Positions 1 to 7,877 of a stretch of 47,277 nucleotides of DNA are shown one piece after another. Position numbers and translations under genes: made by a program. Location of the stretch: contig CALVYL010000003.1 in assembly GCA_944372215.1 (NCBI GenBank), positions 1 through 47,277 on the forward strand, read 5' to 3'. The notes below the pieces were generated by a model, which searched no databases, was not told the DNA's origin, and worked only from the letters and a program-made list of their open reading frames with translations. Origin of the DNA: an uncultured Bacilli bacterium. Lineage in GTDB: Bacteria; Bacillota_I; Bacilli_A; RF39; UBA660. Within the stretch, counting starts at the first letter, position 1, and each line of letters opens with the position of its first letter.

Positions 1-95
1 TATCTTACTTTTTCTAAATCAGTTAAATCATCAGGCATAGATGTAGCAATAAAGTTTATTGAAGGTATAATATTTTGACCAACTTTTAAGTTCAT
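1..95 (-). CDS. unknown protein, N-terminal fragment (cut by window edge)
   Basis: Only the first 31 codons are present; the gene continues beyond the left edge. The reading starts MNLKVGQNIIPS and continues without a stop to LTDLEKVR. A promoter-like region and a palindrome closely related to those in front of the GNAT-DUF402 gene lie directly upstream. I do not recognise the family from this fragment and assign no function. Confidence 0.55.
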   Translation of the reverse strand, partial: MNLKVGQNIIPSINFIATSMPDDLTDLEKVR

Positions 96-114
96 AATTA
101 TCACATCCAATATA

Positions 115-184
115 ATTATACAATATAGTAAAATAAAAAGCTAATATTAGTTATAATTCACATGTGCATTTTTTGCACAAGTTC
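115..184 (-). promoter_or_regulatory. promoter with upstream palindrome, copy A of a shared element
   Basis: Read on the minus strand there is a -10 TATAAT (about 114-119 region) 18 bases after a TTAGCT -35-like hexamer. Just upstream is CTAATATTAG and then an imperfect palindrome built on GCACATGTG and GTGCA. The same arrangement recurs at 1337-1405, and in reduced form at about 4688-4725. A common regulator is inferred. Confidence 0.5.
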
Positions 185-242
185 AATATTCTTTTGATTA
201 TAGAGAGCTTCATCAATTTTAATTCTGTGAAAATCCACGGAA

Positions 243-1316
243 TTATAATAATTTGTTAGTTTTACTATTTCTGTATTTGTTATATAAACTATATATATAG
301 TTATAGTAATCCTCTTTATGTGAATTATATGTCCTTAAAATTTTGTTTGCTATATTGTATGCATTTTCAAAATCTTCTTTTGTAATTAGCCCATGTTCAT
401 ATACTTTTTTTAATTCTTCCTCATCCATTATTGTGGGTTCATGACCATTAGGAATACAGACATCTAATTTCATATCAACAAAATATGGATTTTCTGGATT
501 ACTAAAATCATTAGTTCTTGTAATATCAAAATAACTTTCTATTAAATTGTCTTGATCATCAAACATAACAGTTAGCCACCAATTCTCTCCTTTAGGAGCA
601 AATATTAATTGTTTATAATTGTTATCTGCTATAGTAATATTACCAATTGGCGAATCAACTAATAAAGGAGATTCTACTAGTTGCATATTCAAATAACAAA
701 CTTTCCCTTCAAAAAATTCATTCTTTTCATCTTCAATTATAACTTCTTTTTTAATAATTCTTTTCCAGTCGTTTCTTCTTAAATCTCTAAATCCAAAAGT
801 AATACTATTATCTTTTAATTTTATTCTAGTAAGATATTCTTCATCTGTTTCTCCAACTATAAAAGCTTCACAGCTTAATTGAACTTTTAATGAAACAGGA
901 TTATTTTTATGAACAGATAAATATATTTCATCTTCTTTTATTATTTCTTTGCATTTTTCAATTGTTAAAAGAAGTCCTTGTTTAGCATAACCTTTACCTC
1001 TATACTCAGGCAATATTCCATATCCTATATGACCTGCTCCATTTCTTAAGAAGTCATTCAAATAATGTCTTATTTTAAATAATCCAACTATCTCATTATC
1101 ATCCCACAAAAAGAAATAAGTATCTGGAACATATCCATCAGGCAATTCTAAACCTTCTGAATTTTTTAACAATTTAGGAATTACTTGATTTACAAATTCG
1201 TCCTTTGTAACATTATGATATTTATTTTCAAATCCATTTTCTTGGGCTGGTATAGCCTTTATTGCTTTATATTCCTTTTCAAAATCTTCGAGGTTTATCT
1301 TTTTTAAATAAAGCAT
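243..1316 (-). CDS. GNAT acetyltransferase fused to DUF402 domain
   Basis: The 357-residue protein has an N-terminal GNAT fold of about 165 residues, with the acetyl-CoA binding motif RGKGYAKQG preceded by GHIGYGILPEY. This is followed by a C-terminal domain of about 180 residues resembling DUF402/FomD-type phosphohydrolases (GENWWLTVMFDDQDNLIESYFDI, then YFVDMKLDVC, then DEEELKKVYEHGLIT). The start is the ATG at 1314-1316, nine bases after AGGAG; the longer reading from a TTG upstream lacks a ribosome site. It stands alone with its own promoter. GNAT domains acetylate amines; DUF402 enzymes hydrolyse nucleotide phosphate bonds. What the fusion acts on is not known. Confidence 0.75.
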   Translation of the reverse strand: MLYLKKINLEDFEKEYKAIKAIPAQENGFENKYHNVTKDEFVNQVIPKLLKNSEGLELPDGYVPDTYFFLWDDNEIVGLFKIRHYLNDFLRNGAGHIGYGILPEYRGKGYAKQGLLLTIEKCKEIIKEDEIYLSVHKNNPVSLKVQLSCEAFIVGETDEEYLTRIKLKDNSITFGFRDLRRNDWKRIIKKEVIIEDEKNEFFEGKVCYLNMQLVESPLLVDSPIGNITIADNNYKQLIFAPKGENWWLTVMFDDQDNLIESYFDITRTNDFSNPENPYFVDMKLDVCIPNGHEPTIMDEEELKKVYEHGLITKEDFENAYNIANKILRTYNSHKEDYYNYIYSLYNKYRNSKTNKLL

Positions 1317-1336
1317 AACTATCAACTCCTATACAC

Positions 1337-1427
1337 ATTATACAATATAGTATAATAAAATGCTAATATTAGTTACAACCCACATGTTCCATTTTGGAAC
1401 ATGTGATATATGTTTCTGAACATGTTC
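1337..1427 (-). promoter_or_regulatory. promoter and operator-like palindromes, copy B
   Basis: On the minus strand: TATAAT -10, an 18-base spacer, a TTAGCA -35-like hexamer, CTAATATTAG, then the near-perfect palindrome CACATGTTCC-ATTTT-GGAACATGTG (1381-1405). Further upstream is a separate perfect GAACATGTTC at 1418-1427. It is almost the same sequence as copy A at 115-184, which argues that the palindrome is an operator rather than a terminator. There is no T run after it. Confidence 0.55.
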
Positions 1428-1444
1428 ACTGTTTTTCTTTCACA

Positions 1445-1478
1445 AAAAATATTGACAAATGCTAATGTCAATATTTTT
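1445..1478. terminator. bidirectional intrinsic terminator after secA
   Basis: A perfect 12-base stem (AAAAATATTGAC paired with GTCAATATTTTT) with a 10-base loop and T runs on both sides. It lies downstream of the secA stop on the minus strand. Confidence 0.75.
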
Positions 1479-1490
1479 AATTTTACTTAG

Positions 1491-1522
1491 TTTTAATTTG
1501 GTCGAATTCGACTAAATTAAAA
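1491..1522. repeat. 32-base palindrome at the secA stop
   Basis: A perfectly centred inverted repeat with GTCGAATTCGAC at its core, extended by AT pairs to 16 bases per arm (one G-T). It sits between the secA stop and the terminator at 1445-1478. It may be part of the terminator or a protein site. Confidence 0.55.
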
Positions 1523-1528
1523 TTTTAA

Positions 1529-4024
1529 CTATACATTCTTTCCACAACAATTCTTGTATTTTTTTCCTGAGCCGCAGATGCAAGGGTCATTCCTGCCTAT
1601 TTTGGCAGCAACTCTTTTTGGTTGAGCTTTGACCTTTTCTTTACCGTCGTTTGCTTGACCTTGTAAAGTTTGTTTTCTTTCAGTATTTTGTCTTACTTCT
1701 GCTTTAAGTAAGAATGTTGCTATATCATTATCTATCTTATTAAGAAGATTTTCAAACATTTCGTAACCTTCCATAGTATATACTTGAACAGGATTACTTT
1801 GAGCATAACCTCTAAGGCCAACACCTTCTTTTAAGTGTTCCATAGCACTCATGTGTTCTACCCAATTTGAATCAATTACTCTTAAAGATATAGCTTTTTC
1901 AAATTCATTCATTAAAGGTGAAGATATCATTTTCTTTTCATAATCTTTAATTACTAAATCGAAAATATAATCAACTACTTCTTGCTCTTTTAAATTTTCA
2001 ATATCTTTAACATCTAAGTTTTGATTTTTTAAGAAATTTGTATTTACATATTCTACTATTTCTGATAAATCATGTTCTGTTAAATAATTTTCTGGTGGAA
2101 TATGTGATTCTACTAAATTTCTAATAGTATTTCTAAATGTTTCGATTATTTTATCATGAATAGATTCTTCATCTAATATTTCATTCCTTCTAGAATAAAT
2201 TATTTCTCTTTGTTCATTTAAAACATTGTCAAAATCAAGAAGACTTTTACGATAATCATAGTTATTTCCTTCAACTTTCTTTTGAGCAGATTCAATAGAT
2301 TTAGTCAAAGTTTTAGAACGGATTGCTTGAGTTTCTTCAAGGCCTAGACTAGTTAACATGTTTTGAATTCTTTCTGTTCCAAAACGACGCATTAAATCAT
2401 CATCAAATGAAACAAAGAATTGACTAGTTCCTGGATCTCCTTGACGACCTGCTCGACCTCTTAATTGGTTATCAATACGACGAGATTCATGTCTTTCAGT
2501 ACCAATTACATAAAGACCACCAAGTTCACGAACACCTTCACCCAATTTTATATCGGTTCCTCGACCTGCCATGTTAGTTGCTAGAGTAATAGCTCCTTTT
2601 TCCCCAGCATGAGCAATAATTTCCGCTTCGCGTTCGTGGTTTTTAGCATTTAATACCTCATGAGGTAATTTATTTTTAGTTAAAAGTTTACTTAATCTTT
2701 CATTTGATTCAACAGATATAGTACCAATAAGTATTGGTCTACCAATACTATGTATTTCTTTAACACAATTTATTATTGCTTCATATTTTCCTTTTTCAGT
2801 TGGATAAAGTAAATCCGCTAGATCTTCTCTGATTACTGGTTTATTTGTTGGAATTTCTATGACATACATATTATATATATTTCTAAATTCTTCTTCTTCA
2901 GTTTTAGCAGTACCAGTCATACCAGCAAGTTTATTATACATTCTAAATAAATTTTGATAAGTAATTGTGGCCATAGTTTTTGTTTCAGTATTAATTGTTA
3001 CGCCTTCTTTAGCTTCAATTGCTTGATGTAAGCCTTCAGAATATTGTTTTCCGTGCATAAGTCGACCTGTAAATTGATCAACTATTACAATCGTGCCATT
3101 TTCAACGACATAATCAACATCTTTTTTAAAACCATAATTAGCTTTTAGAGCTTGATTAATATGATGAACTAAAACGGTATTATCTAAATCATAAAGATTT
3201 TGGATATTTAGTAATTTTTCCACTTTTTTACTACCATCTTCAGTTAATGATACATTTTTAGTTTTTAGATCAACTGTATAATCAGCGTCTTCTTTAAGTT
3301 TTTTAGCAACTCGATCAGCATCAATATACAAATTATTTGTATTCATCCTGCCACCACTAATTATTAATGGGGTTCTAGCTTCATCAATTAAAATAGAGTC
3401 AACCTCATCGATAATACAAAAGTTTAAGCCTCTTTGAACTCGATTTTCTTTTTTTACAACCATATTATCTCGAAGATAATCAAATCCTATTTCACTATTA
3501 GTTGAATAAGTTATATCAGCATTATAAGCGGCTTGTTTTTCTTTAGTACTTATTGCTCGAAGATTTACACCAACAGAGATACCTAATAACTCATAAATTG
3601 GTCCCATCCATTCGGCATTTCTTTGCGACAAATATTCATTGGTTGTTACAACATGTACACCTTTTCCTTCAAGAGCATTTAGGTAAGCCGGCAAAACGGT
3701 GGTTAAGGTTTTTCCTTCACCGGTTTTCATTTCCGCAATATTACCATAATGAATAGCTAATCCCCCAAGGATTTGCACATGGAATGGCTTTTCCCCAATA
3801 GCTCTATAAGCCGCTTCTCGAGCTACTGCAAAAGCTGGAACTATTATATCTTCTAAAGTTTTTCCTGTTTCCAGTTCGGCCTTAAATTCAATAGTTTTTT
3901 CTTTAAGTTCAGCATCACTTAATTTTTGAATTTCTGGTTCCATTACTTCGATTTTCTCAGCAATTTTTTCAAAACGACTTAATTCTTTATATTCACTATC
4001 TAATAATTTCTTTAAAAATTTCAT
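1529..4024 (-). CDS. secA: SecA preprotein translocase ATPase
   Basis: SecA is the motor that pushes unfolded preproteins through SecYEG at the membrane. The 831-residue product has the DEAD motor with Walker A MKTGEGKTLT near residue 100 and the DEVDSILIDEART motif. The second motor half carries GRAGRQGDPG, and the C-terminal zinc tail reads CICGSGKKYKNCC. Length is normal for Firmicutes. The ATG at 4022-4024 follows GAGGTGGAAA; the four extra upstream codons of the open frame are unlikely to be used. A TATAAT -10 lies between this start and the hpf terminator. As in B. subtilis, hpf lies just upstream; the prfB that usually follows secA is absent here. Confidence 0.97.
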   Translation of the reverse strand: MKFLKKLLDSEYKELSRFEKIAEKIEVMEPEIQKLSDAELKEKTIEFKAELETGKTLEDIIVPAFAVAREAAYRAIGEKPFHVQILGGLAIHYGNIAEMKTGEGKTLTTVLPAYLNALEGKGVHVVTTNEYLSQRNAEWMGPIYELLGISVGVNLRAISTKEKQAAYNADITYSTNSEIGFDYLRDNMVVKKENRVQRGLNFCIIDEVDSILIDEARTPLIISGGRMNTNNLYIDADRVAKKLKEDADYTVDLKTKNVSLTEDGSKKVEKLLNIQNLYDLDNTVLVHHINQALKANYGFKKDVDYVVENGTIVIVDQFTGRLMHGKQYSEGLHQAIEAKEGVTINTETKTMATITYQNLFRMYNKLAGMTGTAKTEEEEFRNIYNMYVIEIPTNKPVIREDLADLLYPTEKGKYEAIINCVKEIHSIGRPILIGTISVESNERLSKLLTKNKLPHEVLNAKNHEREAEIIAHAGEKGAITLATNMAGRGTDIKLGEGVRELGGLYVIGTERHESRRIDNQLRGRAGRQGDPGTSQFFVSFDDDLMRRFGTERIQNMLTSLGLEETQAIRSKTLTKSIESAQKKVEGNNYDYRKSLLDFDNVLNEQREIIYSRRNEILDEESIHDKIIETFRNTIRNLVESHIPPENYLTEHDLSEIVEYVNTNFLKNQNLDVKDIENLKEQEVVDYIFDLVIKDYEKKMISSPLMNEFEKAISLRVIDSNWVEHMSAMEHLKEGVGLRGYAQSNPVQVYTMEGYEMFENLLNKIDNDIATFLLKAEVRQNTERKQTLQGQANDGKEKVKAQPKRVAAKIGRNDPCICGSGKKYKNCCGKNV

Positions 4025-4055
4025 TTTCCACCTCAACTTAAATTATACCAAAAAA

Positions 4056-4078
4056 AATAAGAGTTTTAAACTCTTATT
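4056..4078 (-). terminator. intrinsic terminator after hpf
   Basis: An 11-base stem AATAAGAGTTT paired with AAACTCTTATT; on the minus strand it is followed by eight T residues. It separates hpf from secA and is immediately followed by a secA-proximal TATAAT. Confidence 0.75.
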
Positions 4079-4110
4079 ATTATTTTCGTTAATTTTTTAA
4101 TGAAATTTAA

Positions 4111-4641
4111 TTATTTTACATTAATTATACCGTAGCTACCATCTTTTCGCTTATATAAAACGGATACACAATCTTCATCAATATTTTTGAAGACAAAGAA
4201 ATCATGGTTTAAAAGTTCAATTTGTAATATTGCTTCTTCTTCATCCATTGGTTTCATATCAATATCTTTTCTTTTAACGATTTTATCTTCAGTTTCATTT
4301 TCGATTGCTTCATAATCAAAATTCATTTCAAATTTTGGTACATCACGGTATTTCTTTTCTAACTTAGCTTTGTTTTTTCTAATTTGACCTTCCAGTTTAT
4401 CAATAACTAAATCTGTTGCCGCATATAAGTCTTGATGTCTTTCTTCTGCTCTTAAAGTAAATTTGCTTGTTGGAACTGTAACCTCAATACTTTGATCTTG
4501 ATTCTTAACTTTTATAAGAACCTTACATTCAATTTCCTTTGGTTTTTCAAAATACTTATCAAGTCTACTTAATTTTTCTGTTATGTATTCTTTAATTGCT
4601 TTGGTAACTGTTATTTTATCACCACGAATACTTATTTTCAA
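4111..4641 (-). CDS. hpf: long-form ribosome hibernation promoting factor
   Basis: The 176-residue protein has the S30AE/RaiA domain (MKISIRGDKITVT to about residue 100, with EVTVPTSKFTLRAEERHQDLYAAIDL-like core) and the C-terminal dimerisation domain (about 125-176, EEAILQIELLNHDFFVFKN). The long form dimerises 70S ribosomes into inactive 100S particles in stationary phase. It precedes secA as in B. subtilis (yvyD). The start ATG follows AGAGGTGATATATTTTG. The upstream promoter carries copy C of the TAACTAATAT element and a CACATGT palindrome. Confidence 0.95.
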   Translation of the reverse strand: MKISIRGDKITVTKAIKEYITEKLSRLDKYFEKPKEIECKVLIKVKNQDQSIEVTVPTSKFTLRAEERHQDLYAATDLVIDKLEGQIRKNKAKLEKKYRDVPKFEMNFDYEAIENETEDKIVKRKDIDMKPMDEEEAILQIELLNHDFFVFKNIDEDCVSVLYKRKDGSYGIINVK

Positions 4642-4684
4642 AATATATCACCTCTATTAATAATATACCATAAATTATGAAAAA

Positions 4685-4726
4685 AAACTACATATTAGTT
4701 AGAAAAACACATGTGTTATGTACATG
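4685..4726 (-). promoter_or_regulatory. hpf upstream element, copy C of the shared palindrome
   Basis: On the minus strand an ACACATGT-ACATAA-CACATGTGT inverted repeat is followed by TAACTAATATGTAG and, about 24 bases on, TATATT. The order matches copies A (115-184) and B (1337-1405), with weaker identity. Confidence 0.4.
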
Positions 4727-4793
4727 TGTAGCCTTCTTCCATACCTCTTTTAACTCACTAAATATTCTTCGCTGTTATATAAAACAGCAAGAA

Positions 4794-4824
4794 AAAACCA
4801 GAAAACATTTTTTAATCTGGTTTT
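4794..4824 (-). terminator. terminator after the cold-shock gene
   Basis: AAAACCAG paired with CTGGTTTT around a 15-base loop, with six A on the plus strand giving a T run on the minus strand. A second hairpin, GCTGTT/AACAGC, follows at 4771-4788. Confidence 0.7.
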
Positions 4825-4833
4825 GGTAATTCA

Positions 4834-5049
4834 TCAACCTATTATGGCCTTTTCTTCTTCTACTACATCAATTGCTTGTAAACCCTTTGCTGTTTCAATA
4901 AGTTTAAAATTAACTAAAGAGCCTTCGGTTAATGTCTTATACCCATCTTTGACTATAGCAGAATAATGCACGAAAATGTCAGATAGTTGGTCATATTCGA
5001 TAAAGCCATAGCCTTTTTCGTTGTTGAACCATTTAACTTTGCCTTGCAT
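4834..5049 (-). CDS. cspA: cold-shock domain protein
   Basis: A 71-residue single cold-shock domain: starts MQGKVKWFN, RNP1 KGYGFIEY and RNP2 DIFVHYSAI are intact. Such proteins bind single-stranded RNA and DNA and act as RNA chaperones. Its tail VVEEEKAIIG is slightly longer than usual. The ATG at 5047-5049 is chosen because AAGGAG lies 11 bases before it; an in-frame GTG one codon earlier is equally possible. Two Spo0A-like boxes lie upstream of its TTGCAA/TAAAGT promoter. Confidence 0.93.
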   Translation of the reverse strand: MQGKVKWFNNEKGYGFIEYDQLSDIFVHYSAIVKDGYKTLTEGSLVNFKLIETAKGLQAIDVVEEEKAIIG

Positions 5050-5071
5050 CACTTCAATCACTCCTTCCTTC

Positions 5072-5140
5072 TTTATCTTAACTTTACCACTAAAATAATT
5101 GTATTGCAAGAAAAACCATTCGACAAAATTCGACAAAAAA
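5072..5140 (-). promoter_or_regulatory. cspA promoter with tandem TGTCGAA (Spo0A-box-like) sites
   Basis: Read on the minus strand, TGTCGAA occurs at 5129-5135 and 5119-5125, exactly 10 bases apart. Nine bases later comes a TTGCAA -35 with a 17-base spacer and TAAAGT -10. TGTCGAA is the established Spo0A box. The same paired arrangement is found at four places in this window. Confidence 0.65.
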
Positions 5141-5165
5141 ATTAGCACATTATAGGAATTTTATG

Positions 5166-5765
5166 CTAATTATTATCTATTAGATAGGTCTCAAAGTTAG
5201 TAAATATGTAGGTTTTATTATCATACTTATTTTCAAATTCTTGAAATACTGTTTCCAAAAATTCTCCATGTCCTAATAAAATTATTTCTTTATTTTGAAT
5301 TTTATCTTTAATACTGGAAAGTAATCTGTCAATATTAGAGAAATAATTATTATATATAATAAAAGAATTTATTTTTTTATATTCATCAATAAATGTCAAT
5401 GACATATAATTATCAAATATATTTAAGTAACAGTTGTTATTATTTAATTTATAGGTTTTTATTTCGTTTTCTATTATAATTTTACGATAATTAAATCTTT
5501 CCAATATTTTTTTTAATATTGTTATATCTGCTGGTGTATAGTTTGGAGATACAATTATTTTAATTGTATCTCCAAGTATATTATTATTTAAATTGTTATC
5601 TTTTAAAATTTTTTCATATACTTTAATAAATTTATCAATATTATATATTTTACCATACTCTATAATACTTTTATTTATTTTAAATCTTATTAAATTATCT
5701 CTTTTTTTATTTTTTAAATATATACAATCATCCGTTAAATATACTATATTGTTTATTTTTGTCAT
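5166..5765 (-). CDS. divergent actin/MreB-fold-like protein in the mbl position
   Basis: A 199-residue protein of unknown function, directly after spoIIID, where B. subtilis has mbl. The succession of segments follows the MreB plan: KIIVSPNYTPADITILKKIL (69-88) resembles the MreB P-x-x-T-x-x-E block, NNCYLNIFDNYMSLTFIDEY (110-129) resembles the DIGGGTTE strand pair, and EIILLGHGEFLETVF (160-174) resembles the VVLTGGGALL strand. The glycine-rich phosphate loops are absent, so ATP binding is doubtful. Length is about 60% of MreB. Its ATG lies three bases after the spoIIID stop with GAAAGG ahead, so it is co-translated with spoIIID. The MreB relation is inference from position and pattern. Confidence 0.5.
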   Translation of the reverse strand: MTKINNIVYLTDDCIYLKNKKRDNLIRFKINKSIIEYGKIYNIDKFIKVYEKILKDNNLNNNILGDTIKIIVSPNYTPADITILKKILERFNYRKIIIENEIKTYKLNNNNCYLNIFDNYMSLTFIDEYKKINSFIIYNNYFSNIDRLLSSIKDKIQNKEIILLGHGEFLETVFQEFENKYDNKTYIFTNFETYLIDNN

Positions 5766-5767
5766 AG

Positions 5768-6016
5768 TTAACCTTTCTTATATTTAGCTTTAGTACTTTC
5801 TCCTCCCCGTAAATGTTTTGTTCTCTCATGATTATCAAATATTTCATTAATTGATTTAGATAAATTTTCATCTATATGTTTTAATCTTCTCGATAAATCA
5901 TTATGAACTGTACTTTTACTGATATTAAATTTACTTGCTGTTTCTCTAATAGTTTCTTTCGTGTTTAAAATATGATTGGCCTCATCTAAAACACGTTTTT
6001 TTATATTTTCTTTCAT
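5768..6016 (-). CDS. spoIIID: SpoIIID sporulation transcription factor
   Basis: The 82-residue protein has the SpoIIID helix-turn-helix (TIRETASKFNISKSTVHNDL at about 20-39) and the conserved C-terminal HLRGGESTKAKYKK. SpoIIID is a mother-cell DNA-binding protein that modifies sigma-E and sigma-K dependent transcription. The ATG at 6014-6016 is preferred (10 bases after AAGGGG); a TTG two codons earlier is possible. The Shine-Dalgarno lies in a hairpin. It follows spoIIQ and spoIID, the B. subtilis order. Confidence 0.94.
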   Translation of the reverse strand: MKENIKKRVLDEANHILNTKETIRETASKFNISKSTVHNDLSRRLKHIDENLSKSINEIFDNHERTKHLRGGESTKAKYKKG

Positions 6017-6027
6017 AACCAAACAAC

Positions 6028-6054
6028 CCCTTAATAAATTATATTAATTAAGGG
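6028..6054 (-). promoter_or_regulatory. hairpin covering the spoIIID Shine-Dalgarno
   Basis: CCCTTAAT and ATTAAGGG form an 8-base stem. On the minus strand the second arm contains the AAGGGG ribosome site of spoIIID. It could limit translation from spoIIQ read-through or act as a weak terminator after spoIIQ. Confidence 0.45.
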
Positions 6055-6063
6055 ATTATTTTA

Positions 6064-6714
6064 TTATTGTAAATCTTCAATATTCATGTTGTAAAAATCT
6101 TCAGGATCTATTGTATTACCATTATAATAGACCTCAATTAATAAGGAATTATCTTTTTCTCCTTCAAGAAGATTGTCGCCGCTCTTACCTATGATATCAC
6201 CACTTTTTACAATGTCATCTTTCTTAACGGTTACCTCACCTAAACTATAATAAACTGTTTTTAAATTAGGATTATGGGTTATTTCAACAACATTTCCTAA
6301 GATTTCATCCGTTGTTACATTAGTTATTGTTCCATCATAAGTACTTAATACATCAAATGTTTCATCTGATGAATATAATACACCACTATTTTGTAAATAT
6401 GTCTTTTCATAATAGACTAATGAATTTGCCTGAGTAGCTTCATCATCTGTCATATCATAATATGATTTAGAAATTCCTACTGAAGAAGCTGTAAATGGTT
6501 TTACAATTTTAGATTCAGTAGTTACATCAGTGGGATTTTCCTCCTCTTTAATTACGGGAGTTACATTATCATCTAGGGCATCGGTTGCTAAATCTTGATA
6601 TTGTAACTCTTTTTGCAATGCACTACCTAAAAATGAAACACTAACAAACAGCACTGCAATAACTAGAACATAAACAGTTGGTAAGACATAGCCTTTTAAT
6701 TTTCTTTTTTTCAT
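6064..6714 (-). CDS. spoIIQ: SpoIIQ-like forespore M23 (LytM) protein
   Basis: A 216-residue protein with one N-terminal membrane segment (about residues 9-30) and a C-terminal LytM/M23 domain (DGTITNVTTDEILGNVVEITH, then VKKDDIVKSGDIIGKSGDN, then SLLIEVYYNG). In active M23 peptidases the last strand reads HxH; here it is LIEV, so zinc binding is lost. SpoIIQ is likewise a degenerate peptidase that forms the forespore half of the SpoIIQ-SpoIIIAH channel. It lies between spoIID and spoIIID as in B. subtilis. Confidence 0.85.
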   Translation of the reverse strand: MKKRKLKGYVLPTVYVLVIAVLFVSVSFLGSALQKELQYQDLATDALDDNVTPVIKEEENPTDVTTESKIVKPFTASSVGISKSYYDMTDDEATQANSLVYYEKTYLQNSGVLYSSDETFDVLSTYDGTITNVTTDEILGNVVEITHNPNLKTVYYSLGEVTVKKDDIVKSGDIIGKSGDNLLEGEKDNSLLIEVYYNGNTIDPEDFYNMNIEDLQ

Positions 6715-6756
6715 AATTCACCATCCTAATAAAAGTATGGAAATTATTGTTAAAAT

Positions 6757-7668
6757 TTATACATTTATTTTTTCTAATTCAACATTTTTATAATAATATT
6801 TTAATATTTCTTCGTAATTATATCCCAATTTTGCCATTTCATTAGCCCCATATTGACTCATCCCTACCCCATGGCCATAACCATTTGTAGTAATATTTAT
6901 ATTATCAGAAATATCAATTGTAAAATCTGTTGAACGTAAACCTAAAAGTGTACGGAATTCAGTTCCTTTAAAACTTTTGTTATTAACTACAATATTATCA
7001 ACACGATTAGTAGCATTTCGAGTAATATCATTAATCATAATACTTGAACAATCAATATTTAATTTATTACAAAATTCTTCTTTAGTAAATGTTGTATTAA
7101 TTGTAAAATTTTTTACATCTTTATCCCATGGAGAATCTACACTTACTAAGTATTCTTTGGACTCACCAAAAACACTTGCAACATCTTCGGTATAACCATT
7201 ACTCATTGAAAAATAATAAGCACTTATAACCTCATCTTCATAAGTCATTACCATACCTTTAGTGTCATCTATAGCATCTTTTATTTTATCATAATAGTAT
7301 TCATAGTCTTCGCCCCATTTTTCCCTCATATCACTTTCAGTTATATAAACTTGATTAGTTATATCTGATAAAATATCATAATCAGCAGTTGTAGTATTCA
7401 TTTTATAAAGAGCATAAGAACGGGCTGCTACCGCTTGGGCCTTTAAGGCTTCTTCTTCAAACGATGCTGGCATTTCCCCAGCTAGAACACCAATTAAATA
7501 TTCTTCTAAATCAATGGCTTTTATTTCATTTGATTCACTATCCTTCAAAGTAATTTGAATATTTTTATCTTCATTTTCTTTTAAAAAAGTAGTTTCGGGA
7601 GTGAAACTACTAAAAATGGCTACAATACTTAAAATAATTATTGGTATAATTAAATATTTGTTTTTCAT
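6757..7668 (-). CDS. spoIID: SpoIID lytic transglycosylase for engulfment
   Basis: The 303-residue protein has an N-terminal membrane anchor (4-21) and the SpoIID domain. Landmarks are DLEEYLIGVLAGEMPASF, EALKAQAVAARSYALYKM, DTKGMVMTYEDEVISAYYFSMSNGYTE and the closing GYGHGVGMSQYGANEMAKLGY. SpoIID cleaves glycan strands at the engulfing septal membrane in the mother cell. The catalytic Glu of this family lies in the GEMPASF motif, which is present. It forms a cluster with spoIIQ and spoIIID downstream. Confidence 0.95.
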   Translation of the reverse strand: MKNKYLIIPIIILSIVAIFSSFTPETTFLKENEDKNIQITLKDSESNEIKAIDLEEYLIGVLAGEMPASFEEEALKAQAVAARSYALYKMNTTTADYDILSDITNQVYITESDMREKWGEDYEYYYDKIKDAIDDTKGMVMTYEDEVISAYYFSMSNGYTEDVASVFGESKEYLVSVDSPWDKDVKNFTINTTFTKEEFCNKLNIDCSSIMINDITRNATNRVDNIVVNNKSFKGTEFRTLLGLRSTDFTIDISDNINITTNGYGHGVGMSQYGANEMAKLGYNYEEILKYYYKNVELEKINV

Positions 7669-7691
7669 AATTAAATTATATTCCTAAAGCT

Positions 7692-7877
7692 CTAAAATAT
7701 GTTGGTAAAATCCATAATGAAATTAGCTAGCAAATAACCTAAAGCTAAACTGAGTGATACTACTAAAACTCTTGCTTCTATTACTTTATCTTTTTTAATA
7801 ACGCCATTAAAATTAATGCCCGATATTGCAAAAGCCGCAATAAAGGTACAAATGATATATAGAGCAATTTTAAACAT
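7692..7877 (-). CDS. DUF1146 small membrane protein (YwzB-like)
   Basis: A 61-residue protein with two membrane segments (about 4-20 and 37-58) joined by a basic loop KKDKVIEARVLVVSLSLALGYLLANF, which fits DUF1146. The family has no known function but often sits near the atp, murA or spoIID genes. Its ATG overlaps the last eight bases of rpiB, implying translational coupling. Confidence 0.75.
   Translation of the reverse strand: MFKIALYIICTFIAAFAISGINFNGVIKKDKVIEARVLVVSLSLALGYLLANFIMDFTNIF

Noticed and set aside
1500..1513. GTCGAATTCGAC as a Spo0A box pair
   Set aside because: The bases before GTCGA are G and A rather than T, and the two halves face each other with no 10-base phasing.
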